Assembly (NCBI RefSeq): GCF_016097405.1
Contig: NZ_JAEHGD010000001.1
Location: 1,671,693-1,735,692 of the forward strand
Origin: a methane-oxidizing endosymbiont of Gigantopelta aegis
GTDB taxonomy: Bacteria; Pseudomonadota; Gammaproteobacteria; Methylococcales; Methylomonadaceae
Reading direction: 5' to 3'
DNA: 64,000 bases
Shown here: piece after piece, positions 40,992 through 48,991 of the stretch
Numbering within the stretch: position 1 is the stretch's first letter
Layout: every line of letters starts with the position of its first letter
Made by a program: the position numbers and the translations under genes
The notes under the pieces: generated by a model
The model's database searches: none
The model's input: only the letters and a program-made list of their open reading frames with translations
Told to the model about the DNA's origin: nothing

Positions 40992-43125
40992 TTTGCAACG
41001 TGATAATCTTTTTAAGCCCATAGAAAATAGGGAGCTGTAATTTAAAGCGCCAGCCAACTAGGCGTAAACACGCATATCCTGTCCAAATGCGTCGCCAATG
41101 ACGATCAACCTCCGCCGCTTGAGAAGACTTTCGTAATATTTCATCCAAGTATAACTGAATGGCTTGCTGTGCTTGAAATGTATGACCTGATGCAGCATTG
41201 TCGATACTAATATGTACCATGGCAATGCGAGGGTCGATGTTCCAATAACGCCACTCATCCACCAGTTTGAGGTAACCTTTGCCAAGTCCACTAAGTTCAA
41301 TTGCCATGTTAAGTCCCAGTAATTCGGGTAAAAAACGGCCGGAAAAACTGGCAAGCGCCAGCATAAAAACTGGTAAGTCAAAAGCACTGTCAATAAACCC
41401 CTGATGATTGCTGAAAGCCTGACTGTGTACCGGCGGCAATTTGATGGATAGGCTTTCTAATAAATGCTGAAAAATAGTCGGGTGATTTTGTTCCAATTGG
41501 CCATTGCCGAGTTCATCATCATAAATACGAAACAGGATTTCGCTAATTTCAGGGTAAGCGGCTTGCAGGCGTAAGCTGTTTTGCAACCAGCAGCCATCAA
41601 TCAAAATCATAGGGGCAATTTGCTCAATACCCCAGATATAAGCTGGTTTGGAGATTTTAGGGGTTCCGTGCAGAGGCCGGTAGGCGTCAACTTCGCGGCG
41701 ATAACAGGATTCAATATACGCATCAAAACGGGCATGATCAAAATGTTTGAACGGACTGATGTTGAATAGTGTGCAATAACGAAGTCGCCGGGATAACCAT
41801 TTTTCGACAAGCGGTTGTCTATCCGGGGTAAGGTCAAGGTTTATCAGCTTATGATACAAAGCTCGGTTAGTTAATGATGGCGGCTGTTTTTTAAGCTGTC
41901 GAGATGACATGATGGGCTTAGGTGATATGTAGGGGGGTATGGGACGATCGGCAGACTGATTTTTAAGCCATTTCCGCCATAATTCTTGTTCGGATGCCGT
42001 AAAAACCCCATGCATGGGCCCCTTAAATGTAAAGAGTTGTAATAATCGACTGTTTTCCGGGTGATTTTGGTCGACATAAGGGGACTGGCGGAGAGCCTTT
42101 AAAAAATCGTCTGTATTTTCTGGCAGCCCATGCAACCATTGTTCTAAGGGAATACCCTGTAATTCAATGCCGGTGTGATGTCCGAATGCGGCGGGTAATT
42201 TTCTTTGCAGCATTTGGCCGAGTTGTTCTGCGACAGATAAGGGTTGAGAAAAGAAATGGTTTAATTGATTTCGACAATCGTTTAATGCCTGCGGGTAAAG
42301 ATGGAATCCTTGTTGAATACGAGACCATAACAGCGGCCTGTCTTTAATAAACAGCGTCAAATAGGATTGAATAGTTTGTTGTATTTTGGCAATGGCCTTT
42401 TGTTTACGCTTTTGATGTAAATTGAAAAAAGGGGCATTGGTTTTGAAGTCAGGGTGACAAATGTTGATTAAGTTAGGTGTTTGACAATAAGCCAATGTAA
42501 AGCCCAATATTTCAGGGAATAACAGTCGTGGGAAAAAGCCTAAGGCAAGCTGTATCGTGGCAAGGTCAATCATGACCGATAGTACATCATGGTGCCGATC
42601 GAATGACTGATGCAGAATACGAGCAGATTGGCGGCCTGTCGTTTCCAATAATGCGCGACAGGATGGTAATAAATCAGCATGGCCGGATGCATTGAAACAA
42701 AGCTGCTTATAAACGGCCTGCATTTGCAGGTTGAATTGTATTTGGCTACAACTGGCCGGGCAAATGTTTTGCAACCAGGTTAATTGTGTCAGAAGAATTG
42801 GTGCCGACTGGTGCAAGGTTTCCTGTTGAAACAAAGCGTTATGAAATTTGGATGGTAACGGAGGAATGGGTTTTATGGATAAGGTGTTGATTTTTCGATC
42901 GGTGTATGTCGATTGCAGGGACTTTACTTCGGCCGACTTGAGTGCGTTGCGTAGAAAATGCCAAGCGGTTGTCAGTGTACTGAGATCGACTTCCGTATGT
43001 TGCAGCAGATAGAATAAATTTTGGCTATCTAAGGCTAAGGCCGTTTCGTTGGATAGGCGATTAAAAATATTATCCTCCAGGCTGAGGTTTTGTGGATCAA
43101 GCGGGTGGTCTGTCGTTTTCATCAC
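40972..43125 (-). CDS. Haem-oxygenase-like di-iron oxidase (HDO / iron-containing redox enzyme family), two related halves
   Basis: The 717-residue helical protein's C-terminal half looks like the PF14518-type HDO fold: DDELGNGQLEQNHPTIF, then FLPELLGLNMAIELSG, then VHISIDNAASGHTF. Candidate iron ligands are Glu538, His548, Glu610, His638, Asp642 and His648. The N-terminal half repeats the same pattern weakly (ASGHADLLPSCRALLE; GFFPRLLFPEILGFTLAYCQ, residues about 144-216) but lacks most ligands. It reads as a duplicated, probably inactive domain. Known HDOs decarboxylate, N-oxygenate or cleave small substrates. It overlaps the NodU-like gene by 29 bases. Confidence 0.8.
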   Translation of the reverse strand: MMKTTDHPLDPQNLSLEDNIFNRLSNETALALDSQNLFYLLQHTEVDLSTLTTAWHFLRNALKSAEVKSLQSTYTDRKINTLSIKPIPPLPSKFHNALFQQETLHQSAPILLTQLTWLQNICPASCSQIQFNLQMQAVYKQLCFNASGHADLLPSCRALLETTGRQSARILHQSFDRHHDVLSVMIDLATIQLALGFFPRLLFPEILGFTLAYCQTPNLINICHPDFKTNAPFFNLHQKRKQKAIAKIQQTIQSYLTLFIKDRPLLWSRIQQGFHLYPQALNDCRNQLNHFFSQPLSVAEQLGQMLQRKLPAAFGHHTGIELQGIPLEQWLHGLPENTDDFLKALRQSPYVDQNHPENSRLLQLFTFKGPMHGVFTASEQELWRKWLKNQSADRPIPPYISPKPIMSSRQLKKQPPSLTNRALYHKLINLDLTPDRQPLVEKWLSRRLRYCTLFNISPFKHFDHARFDAYIESCYRREVDAYRPLHGTPKISKPAYIWGIEQIAPMILIDGCWLQNSLRLQAAYPEISEILFRIYDDELGNGQLEQNHPTIFQHLLESLSIKLPPVHSQAFSNHQGFIDSAFDLPVFMLALASFSGRFLPELLGLNMAIELSGLGKGYLKLVDEWRYWNIDPRIAMVHISIDNAASGHTFQAQQAIQLYLDEILRKSSQAAEVDRHWRRIWTGYACLRLVGWRFKLQLPIFYGLKKIITLQNARHVK

Positions 43126-44869
43126 AAGGCTTAGTGATTAAATAATCGTTGATAACAATGGCGTCAAGCCCACTGGTCATAAAAACAGCGAGAGCGTCTT
43201 CAAGCGTATGGACTAAAGGTTTACCCATGATATTGAAGCTGGTGTTCAATACCATTGGAATTCTAGTGTGTTGATAAAAACACTGTATTAAGTGATAAAA
43301 CTTTGGATTCCAGGCCTCTTTTACGGTTTGTAGTCGGGCGCTGCCGTCAACATGGCAGACTGCGGCGATGCTTTGTTGGCGTGATGGTTTAATGCGCAAG
43401 GTTTTATCCATATAGGGTGATTCTTGATAGTCCATGAAAAAATCTTCAGCATGTTCGTGCAGCACAGAGGGGGCAAATGGACGGAAAGATTCGCGAAATT
43501 TAATGTGCTGATTAATTTTATCCTTCATTTGTGCCGACCTGGGGTCGGCCAAGATTGAACGGTTGCCCAATGCTCTAGGGCCAAATTCTGCGCGGCCCTG
43601 TATCCAGCCGATAAGTTGTCCTTGGCTCAAGCGCTGGGCGGTTTTTTCACAAATGCTATCGGGCAAATATTGAACAGTCAGGCCGCGCTGATATTGGCAA
43701 AATTTTTCAATGCTGGTATTTGAAATTGAAGAACCAAGATAGGGCGTCAGTGGGTCGGAATTAATGCGCATGGGGTTGTGGGTGGGTGAATCTTGCACCA
43801 AAGCAAGCCAGGCCGCGCCTAAGGCAGTGCCATCATCGGCTGGCGCCGACGGGATAAAGATATTTTCGAAGGCTGTACGGGGTTTTATTTGTCCATTAAA
43901 AGCTGAATTGAGGGCACACCCGCCGGCTAATACCAGTTTTTTCTCCCCCGTTTTGTGTTGCAGATGCTGTAGTAGTTGCGCCATCAATTCAGCAAAAAAG
44001 TATTGGCCGGTATAGGCCAGGTTGGCAGCCTGCTCAGGCGATTGATCGGGTGTGCGGCGAAAAGCGGTGAGTTTTTCCAAATTGCGGAATAAATGGCGAT
44101 TGCTGTGTGTGCATTTAAATCCTTGCAATGTAATGGTCGATTTTAATAACTCATATAAAGCGCGATCGAGATGCCCATAAGGGGCTAAGCCCATTACCTT
44201 CCATTCCTCGCCCTTGAGCCAGTTAAAACCACATAATTCAGTGATTTTCATATAATAGAAACCTAGACTGCCAGGGCCTTTGGATTCAAATATCGGTGAA
44301 AGTGTTTGATTGTTATAGTGATAAAACGCCATTGCACCTTTTTCACCAAAAGAATCGATGATGGCACAAGCCGCCGAAGAAAAGGGACTGCTATAACATG
44401 CTGCCGCGGCATGAGTAAGATGGTGTGGAAAATCATGAAAACGGATTCGGCAAGCGGGATAATGTTCGGCAAGAATACGGGTTAAATTAAGCGCGGCTGC
44501 GTGTATATGATGGCGCTGACAGGCAATCATATGATGCAATTGATAATTGGGCAGCGGTGAGCGCAGTTTTTTAAGGCCGGTTTTTAATAAGCCCGGGGCC
44601 TGCAAGCCACCTAATAGCATGATTATATTTTCATATAACGGCCGCTTTCTTTGCCAATTGATGGCAATGACAAAGTCATCGCCATCCGGGCAATATTGGG
44701 CCAGGATGTCTTGAATATGAATTAAAGGGTCTGGCTGACAGTTCAGTGCGCGCTTGTGTTGTAAATATCGTTCACTTGCCTCGGCAAAGACCACATGGCC
44801 GTCACTATCTACGATCGCCAGTGCTGGATCATGATAGGTGACAGATAGGCCAATGTAATAACGTGTCAT
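43097..44869 (-). CDS. NodU/TobZ-type carbamoyltransferase
   Basis: The 590-residue enzyme transfers a carbamoyl group from carbamoyl phosphate, through carbamoyl-AMP, to a hydroxyl of a small molecule. The N-terminal Kae1-like domain has the metal region HDFPHHLTHAAAA (His149, His153) with IIDSFGEKG, and later VLAGGCALNSAFN. The C-terminal YrdC-like fold has RAEFGPRALGNRSILADPR and NTSFNIMGKPLV. Relatives act in Nod factor, tobramycin and other natural product pathways. Its start lies three bases after the radical SAM gene, and its end overlaps the HDO gene. Confidence 0.92.
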   Translation of the reverse strand: MTRYYIGLSVTYHDPALAIVDSDGHVVFAEASERYLQHKRALNCQPDPLIHIQDILAQYCPDGDDFVIAINWQRKRPLYENIIMLLGGLQAPGLLKTGLKKLRSPLPNYQLHHMIACQRHHIHAAALNLTRILAEHYPACRIRFHDFPHHLTHAAAACYSSPFSSAACAIIDSFGEKGAMAFYHYNNQTLSPIFESKGPGSLGFYYMKITELCGFNWLKGEEWKVMGLAPYGHLDRALYELLKSTITLQGFKCTHSNRHLFRNLEKLTAFRRTPDQSPEQAANLAYTGQYFFAELMAQLLQHLQHKTGEKKLVLAGGCALNSAFNGQIKPRTAFENIFIPSAPADDGTALGAAWLALVQDSPTHNPMRINSDPLTPYLGSSISNTSIEKFCQYQRGLTVQYLPDSICEKTAQRLSQGQLIGWIQGRAEFGPRALGNRSILADPRSAQMKDKINQHIKFRESFRPFAPSVLHEHAEDFFMDYQESPYMDKTLRIKPSRQQSIAAVCHVDGSARLQTVKEAWNPKFYHLIQCFYQHTRIPMVLNTSFNIMGKPLVHTLEDALAVFMTSGLDAIVINDYLITKPCDENDRPPA

Positions 44870-44871
44870 CT

Positions 44872-46509
44872 TTATGACCGCCGCTGCATTTGTTGCCAGG
44901 ATTGTTTTTGTTGCGCATGATAGTGTCTAGTGCTGATGGCAAGACGCTGTGCTTTTACCTGGCTGCTGAAATGTGTAAATTGCGCACATAAAGAGAAATA
45001 CTCCGCCAGAATGGTTGTAAAAATGCGGCGGTCTTTATTTGATTTATGATGAGCGATTATCAGGGCCTGGGGTAAATAGCGCCAGAAAAATCGGGCATTT
45101 TTACCACTTAAGATACGATAAAGGTATTTTATCTGGCCTTGGCGATTACGATATTGGCTTTGTAGCGTCGGGTCAATCAATTGCAGATGGCGTAAGACGC
45201 GCTTGAAATAGGCTGCGGGTCGATAGATTGCTTCCACAATTTGTAAATAATTTAGCTCGGCTTGCTGTACAGACAAATGATTGGGAATAAAATTAATTAC
45301 CGCATCGGAATTATTGCCGCTGCTGGGTTGAATGTAGCGCTGTTGTTGTTTTAAACGCACCAGTAATGGCGTATGAGGTAATGCATTGAGCAGTCCAGCC
45401 ATGACAATGGGGGCATGACTGGCATTGATGAAGTCTATAAATTCCTGCACTGTTTCCTGATCGTCATGATCAAATCCATAAATCATTCCCATCATGACAC
45501 CGGAGCCGGTTTGTTCGCTGATAAAACGTAATTTATCGAGCAATGATGTGTTGCCGCGAAGATTTTGTTTTTTCTGTGTTTCCAATAACGAGGCGGTATT
45601 CGGTGACTCCACCCCGTAAAAGCCATTGATAAAATGCGCTTTTCGAAACCAATGTCGCAATTTAGCCATGATTGCTGTGTCATCGGCCAATCGCAGGGTT
45701 AATTCGGTATATTTAGGGTGGTGATAACCAATTTCTTCACCGATTTTATGAAGGTTTTTCAAGACTAACAGCGTTTTTTTGGGGTGACCGATAAAATTAT
45801 CATCTACAATAAAGACCTGGCCATACCAGCCTAACTGTTTTAACTGACGAAACGAATGCGCTGTTTTTTCCCAGGGCGTAACACGGAACGCTTTACCGAA
45901 ACGACTGGGAATATCACAAAACTCACATTTTTCAGGACACCCCCGGCTGATTTGTACGGCCATATGGATATAATTATCAAGCTTTATGGAAGAATAATCC
46001 GGCTGAAAAAAATCCTCTGCTGGTCCGGGCGTTCCGCGATAATATTGATGGTTTTTCCCTTGGCTTAAATTGAGCATCAGTGCGTCCATGATGCTTTCGG
46101 CCTCGTTTTCTACTAGGTGGTCGGCAAATAGCTTCAATTTGGAGTCGGGCGTTACGGCCGTTCCGCCAAGAATCACTATCTTGCCCATCCGTTTGCTGAT
46201 TTTTGCCAGTTCTAACAGATTGTTTTGTTGCGCCGCCATGCCGCCGATAAAAATATGATCGGCATCGTCAATCAGCTGATCTAAAGGGCGTGGGTCAATA
46301 TTCTTATCAATCAGCTGTATGTTGTGGTAGTACGGTTTTAAAAAGCGGTACAGTCCCATTAGGCCGAGGGGGGGTAACAGTCTTTTTGGCAATCCAAATT
46401 CACTACTCGGCATATAGCGACTTAAACTATAACCATAGCTCCAGAATGTATTTTGATTATCAAACTCTGGATAAATGAGTACAGCCTTATTGGCAATGAT
46501 TGTATTCAT
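44872..46509 (-). CDS. B12-binding-domain radical SAM protein, HpnP-like (DUF4070 type)
   Basis: The 545-residue protein has an N-terminal Rossmann-like cobalamin domain (VLIYPEFDNQNTFW; IQLIDKNI; VILGGTAVTP) without the DxHxxG motif. The radical SAM core has Cys191, Cys195 and Cys198 in SRGCPEKCEFCD, followed by VFIVDDNFIGHPKKT, a hallmark of the HpnP/DUF4070 group. HpnP is the hopanoid C-2 methylase. Long-branch differences and the gene context suggest another substrate here, probably methylation of an unactivated carbon. It is the first gene of the operon, about 40 bases after a good promoter. Confidence 0.87.
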   Translation of the reverse strand: MNTIIANKAVLIYPEFDNQNTFWSYGYSLSRYMPSSEFGLPKRLLPPLGLMGLYRFLKPYYHNIQLIDKNIDPRPLDQLIDDADHIFIGGMAAQQNNLLELAKISKRMGKIVILGGTAVTPDSKLKLFADHLVENEAESIMDALMLNLSQGKNHQYYRGTPGPAEDFFQPDYSSIKLDNYIHMAVQISRGCPEKCEFCDIPSRFGKAFRVTPWEKTAHSFRQLKQLGWYGQVFIVDDNFIGHPKKTLLVLKNLHKIGEEIGYHHPKYTELTLRLADDTAIMAKLRHWFRKAHFINGFYGVESPNTASLLETQKKQNLRGNTSLLDKLRFISEQTGSGVMMGMIYGFDHDDQETVQEFIDFINASHAPIVMAGLLNALPHTPLLVRLKQQQRYIQPSSGNNSDAVINFIPNHLSVQQAELNYLQIVEAIYRPAAYFKRVLRHLQLIDPTLQSQYRNRQGQIKYLYRILSGKNARFFWRYLPQALIIAHHKSNKDRRIFTTILAEYFSLCAQFTHFSSQVKAQRLAISTRHYHAQQKQSWQQMQRRS

Positions 46510-46557
46510 GAAACGATCGACCTGAGTAAAGGGTAATTCAATGATTACCTATTCTCT

Positions 46558-46587
46558 TTTATAAGCCGTTAAGGCTGATCGGGTCAA
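46558..46587 (-). promoter_or_regulatory. Promoter of the radical SAM/carbamoyltransferase/HDO operon
   Basis: On the minus strand: TTGACC (46587-46582), an 18-base spacer and TATAAA (46563-46558). The predicted transcript would begin about 40 bases before the first start codon. No other convincing promoter is seen inside the five-gene run. Confidence 0.6.
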
Positions 46588-46757
46588 GGTATTCAGGTTC
46601 AGGGAGTATTCAAAATAATATTTCGATAGAGATATAACTTCAATATCAATAGCTTGACTATAAGCGGGTGGCTTTATCAATGAAGATATTACTGTCGCAG
46701 AAATGCGCTAAAAGGGCGGCTGAAAAGACGTGAAATAGTGTGCTCTGATACGGTCTA

Positions 46758-47546
46758 TCAGGGTAATTTTTCCACTTTTACAAAGATTTTAAGTTGAGTT
46801 TGCCCTGTGCTTCTTGAGTGGCGTAGAAATCCATTTTGTTGGGCAGTATCAGAGGATGATATTTCACCAATCGCTATCCATTGACCTGCTGGAACAATTA
46901 GAGTGGTTGCCGCTTCCTGGGTGGAAATGCTTTGATTGTTTTCAAAATGGTCGCGCCAAGGGCGGATGCTCAACTGTATTTTATCGCCAGACATCTGTGG
47001 GGTGACACTAAAACCGGTCGTGATTTCTAGCCACTGGGTATCAACATCATAAGATGCTAGGTAATCACGATTACGCCAGAGCCTTAGGCGATAAAAAGGG
47101 CGGTTTTCTCCGCTTTTGATGAAAGCCGGTTTGCCTTCTAGTGTGCGCAGGGTTTGTATGCTGTTATGACGATTCAGGGATTGGGTATCGCCGTATTTCC
47201 CATGCAGATAACGACTCTCCGTAGAGAGATGTCCCTGCAAACTAGCTTCGAGCTGTTCGCTTGATTGGGCGCGACTTTGGGTGACGTAAATCATGAACTG
47301 GTTAAGCGGTGTGTCCAGTTTTTTGATCAGTGCTGATAAAGACGATAAGTTTTTAGGTCTGACTTTTAAAATCAAGCTGTCGTGAGCGGCAATGATCTGT
47401 TCGTTGTTTTCCAGCAAGGGAGCAATAATCGGTTGTATTGAGTTAGCCGGGCGATTTTTCAGCGTAATGATTTCCATCACGGTATCGGCACTGACACCGA
47501 TACCGTAGGTGAAGCATAAAATAATGAGTAGAATAAAACGCTGCAT
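46758..47546 (-). CDS. Exported secretin-like domain protein without a full channel
   Basis: The 262-residue protein has a signal peptide (FILLIILCFTYGIGVSA) and a NolW/N1-like segment typical of secretin N-domains (MEIITLKNRPANSIQPIIAPLL; SLILKVRPKNLSSLSALIKKLD). Its C-terminal part resembles the beginning of the secretin core (GFSVTPQMSGDKIQLSIRPW; LIVPAGQWIAIGEIS). It is far too short to form an outer membrane secretin ring. It starts directly after the glgA stop with no gap, so it is translated from the glgBA transcript, although no link to glycogen is known. Confidence 0.7.
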   Translation of the reverse strand: MQRFILLIILCFTYGIGVSADTVMEIITLKNRPANSIQPIIAPLLENNEQIIAAHDSLILKVRPKNLSSLSALIKKLDTPLNQFMIYVTQSRAQSSEQLEASLQGHLSTESRYLHGKYGDTQSLNRHNSIQTLRTLEGKPAFIKSGENRPFYRLRLWRNRDYLASYDVDTQWLEITTGFSVTPQMSGDKIQLSIRPWRDHFENNQSISTQEAATTLIVPAGQWIAIGEISSSDTAQQNGFLRHSRSTGQTQLKIFVKVEKLP

Positions 47547-48980
47547 TTACACGGTGTCGTAGAGCGCTTGATATTGCCGTGCGCTATTGGTCCAGGAAAA
47601 ATCTTTTTTCATGGCGCTGCGCTGAATTTTTCGCCAGAGCGGTTTGTTGTCGAATAGAACCAGGCTGCGTTTAATGGCCTCAAGCAAGGCATCAGATTCT
47701 GGATGATTGAATGCAATGCCGGTTGCGGTTTCATTTTTTAAGCTTTCGGGCAATGCGTCTTCAATGGTGTCGGCCAAACCGCCAGTTTTACGAACAATGG
47801 GGATGGTGCCATAGCGTTGGCTGTACATTTGGTTAAGCCCACAGGGCTCAAAGCGCGATGGCATCAAAAATATATCGGAGCCTGCCTCGATCAGATGGGA
47901 CAAGGCTTCATTATAGCCGATGGTGACGGCAATTTTTTCAGGATACAGGCGCGAAAATTCCTGTAAATTATATTCGACGCTTTTATCGCCACTGCCGAGC
48001 AGTACAAATTGTAAAGGCAGTTGAACCAGTTCTGTCAGGTTTTTAAGCATGAGGTCGATGCCTTTTTGCTCTACCAGGCGGCAGACCATGCCAAAGATTG
48101 GCACTGATTCATCTTCAGGCAGCTGCATTTGTTGCTGTAACTGGATTTTGTTGATGACTTTATCTTTGAGGCGGTGAGCCGAATAATGGCCTGGAATTAA
48201 GGGGTCGGTTTCGGGATTCCAATCGTCCATATCAATGCCATTGAGAATGCCGTGTAGCACATCATGACGGTGACTGAGTAAACCTTCAAGCCCATAACCA
48301 AATTCAGGGGTTTGAATTTCCTGAGCATAGGTCGGGCTGACCGTCGTTAAGATATCGGCAAATGCCAAACCGCCTTTTATGAATGACAGCATGCCATGAT
48401 ATTCAAGCGCTTCCGGGTGCCAAAGCTGGCCCGGTAAATTCAGTTGAGAGAAACTGCTGGCAGGAAACAAGCCCTGGTAGGCTAAGTTGTGAATGGTAAA
48501 AACGGAGGCGGGTGGTTGGCTTTCTAATGATAAAAATGCGGGTGCCAGCCCGGTTTGCCAGTCATTACAATGCACAATATCGGGTTGCCAATCCAGGTAA
48601 GCGCGATTCATGGCGACTTCGGTAATGATGCGACAAAACAAGGCAAAGCGCTCGGCAATATTGGGCCAGGGTATGCCGTGTTCATCCACATAAGGATTGC
48701 CCGGGTGATCAAAAAAAGGGCGATAGTCAACCAGCCACACTAAAACATTCGAATCGGGTAGTTGGGTTTCAAGAATATTGACTTCCCGATTATCGACACG
48801 AACCGTACAAATATAGCGCGGTTTGTCTTCTAGTGTTAAAGCCTGGTAGTTAGGCAGAATCAGTCTGATGTCGTGGCCGAGCTCAGCCAGCGCTTTAGGC
48901 AAGCTGCCGGCGACATCCGCGAGTCCACCGGTTTTAATCAAAGGATGTGCTTCAGATGTGGCAAACAGTATTTTTTTCAT
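47547..48980 (-). CDS. glgA: Glycogen synthase (ADP-glucose type)
   Basis: The 477-residue GT5 enzyme extends alpha-1,4-glucan from ADP-glucose. It opens MKKILFATSEAHPLIKTGGL, with the KTGGL substrate motif, followed by DVAGSLPKAL. The C-terminal half carries the GT-B features PSRFEPCGLNQMYSQRYG and VRKTGGLADT. It follows glgB by 11 bases. ADP-glucose comes from GlgC, encoded divergently. Confidence 0.96.
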   Translation of the reverse strand: MKKILFATSEAHPLIKTGGLADVAGSLPKALAELGHDIRLILPNYQALTLEDKPRYICTVRVDNREVNILETQLPDSNVLVWLVDYRPFFDHPGNPYVDEHGIPWPNIAERFALFCRIITEVAMNRAYLDWQPDIVHCNDWQTGLAPAFLSLESQPPASVFTIHNLAYQGLFPASSFSQLNLPGQLWHPEALEYHGMLSFIKGGLAFADILTTVSPTYAQEIQTPEFGYGLEGLLSHRHDVLHGILNGIDMDDWNPETDPLIPGHYSAHRLKDKVINKIQLQQQMQLPEDESVPIFGMVCRLVEQKGIDLMLKNLTELVQLPLQFVLLGSGDKSVEYNLQEFSRLYPEKIAVTIGYNEALSHLIEAGSDIFLMPSRFEPCGLNQMYSQRYGTIPIVRKTGGLADTIEDALPESLKNETATGIAFNHPESDALLEAIKRSLVLFDNKPLWRKIQRSAMKKDFSWTNSARQYQALYDTV

Positions 48981-48991
48981 AAGGTTTAATC

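Noticed and set aside
46745-46761. CTGATA/TATCAG hairpin at the secretin-like gene stop
   Set aside because: Six-base stem without a T tract on the minus strand; too weak to call a terminator.
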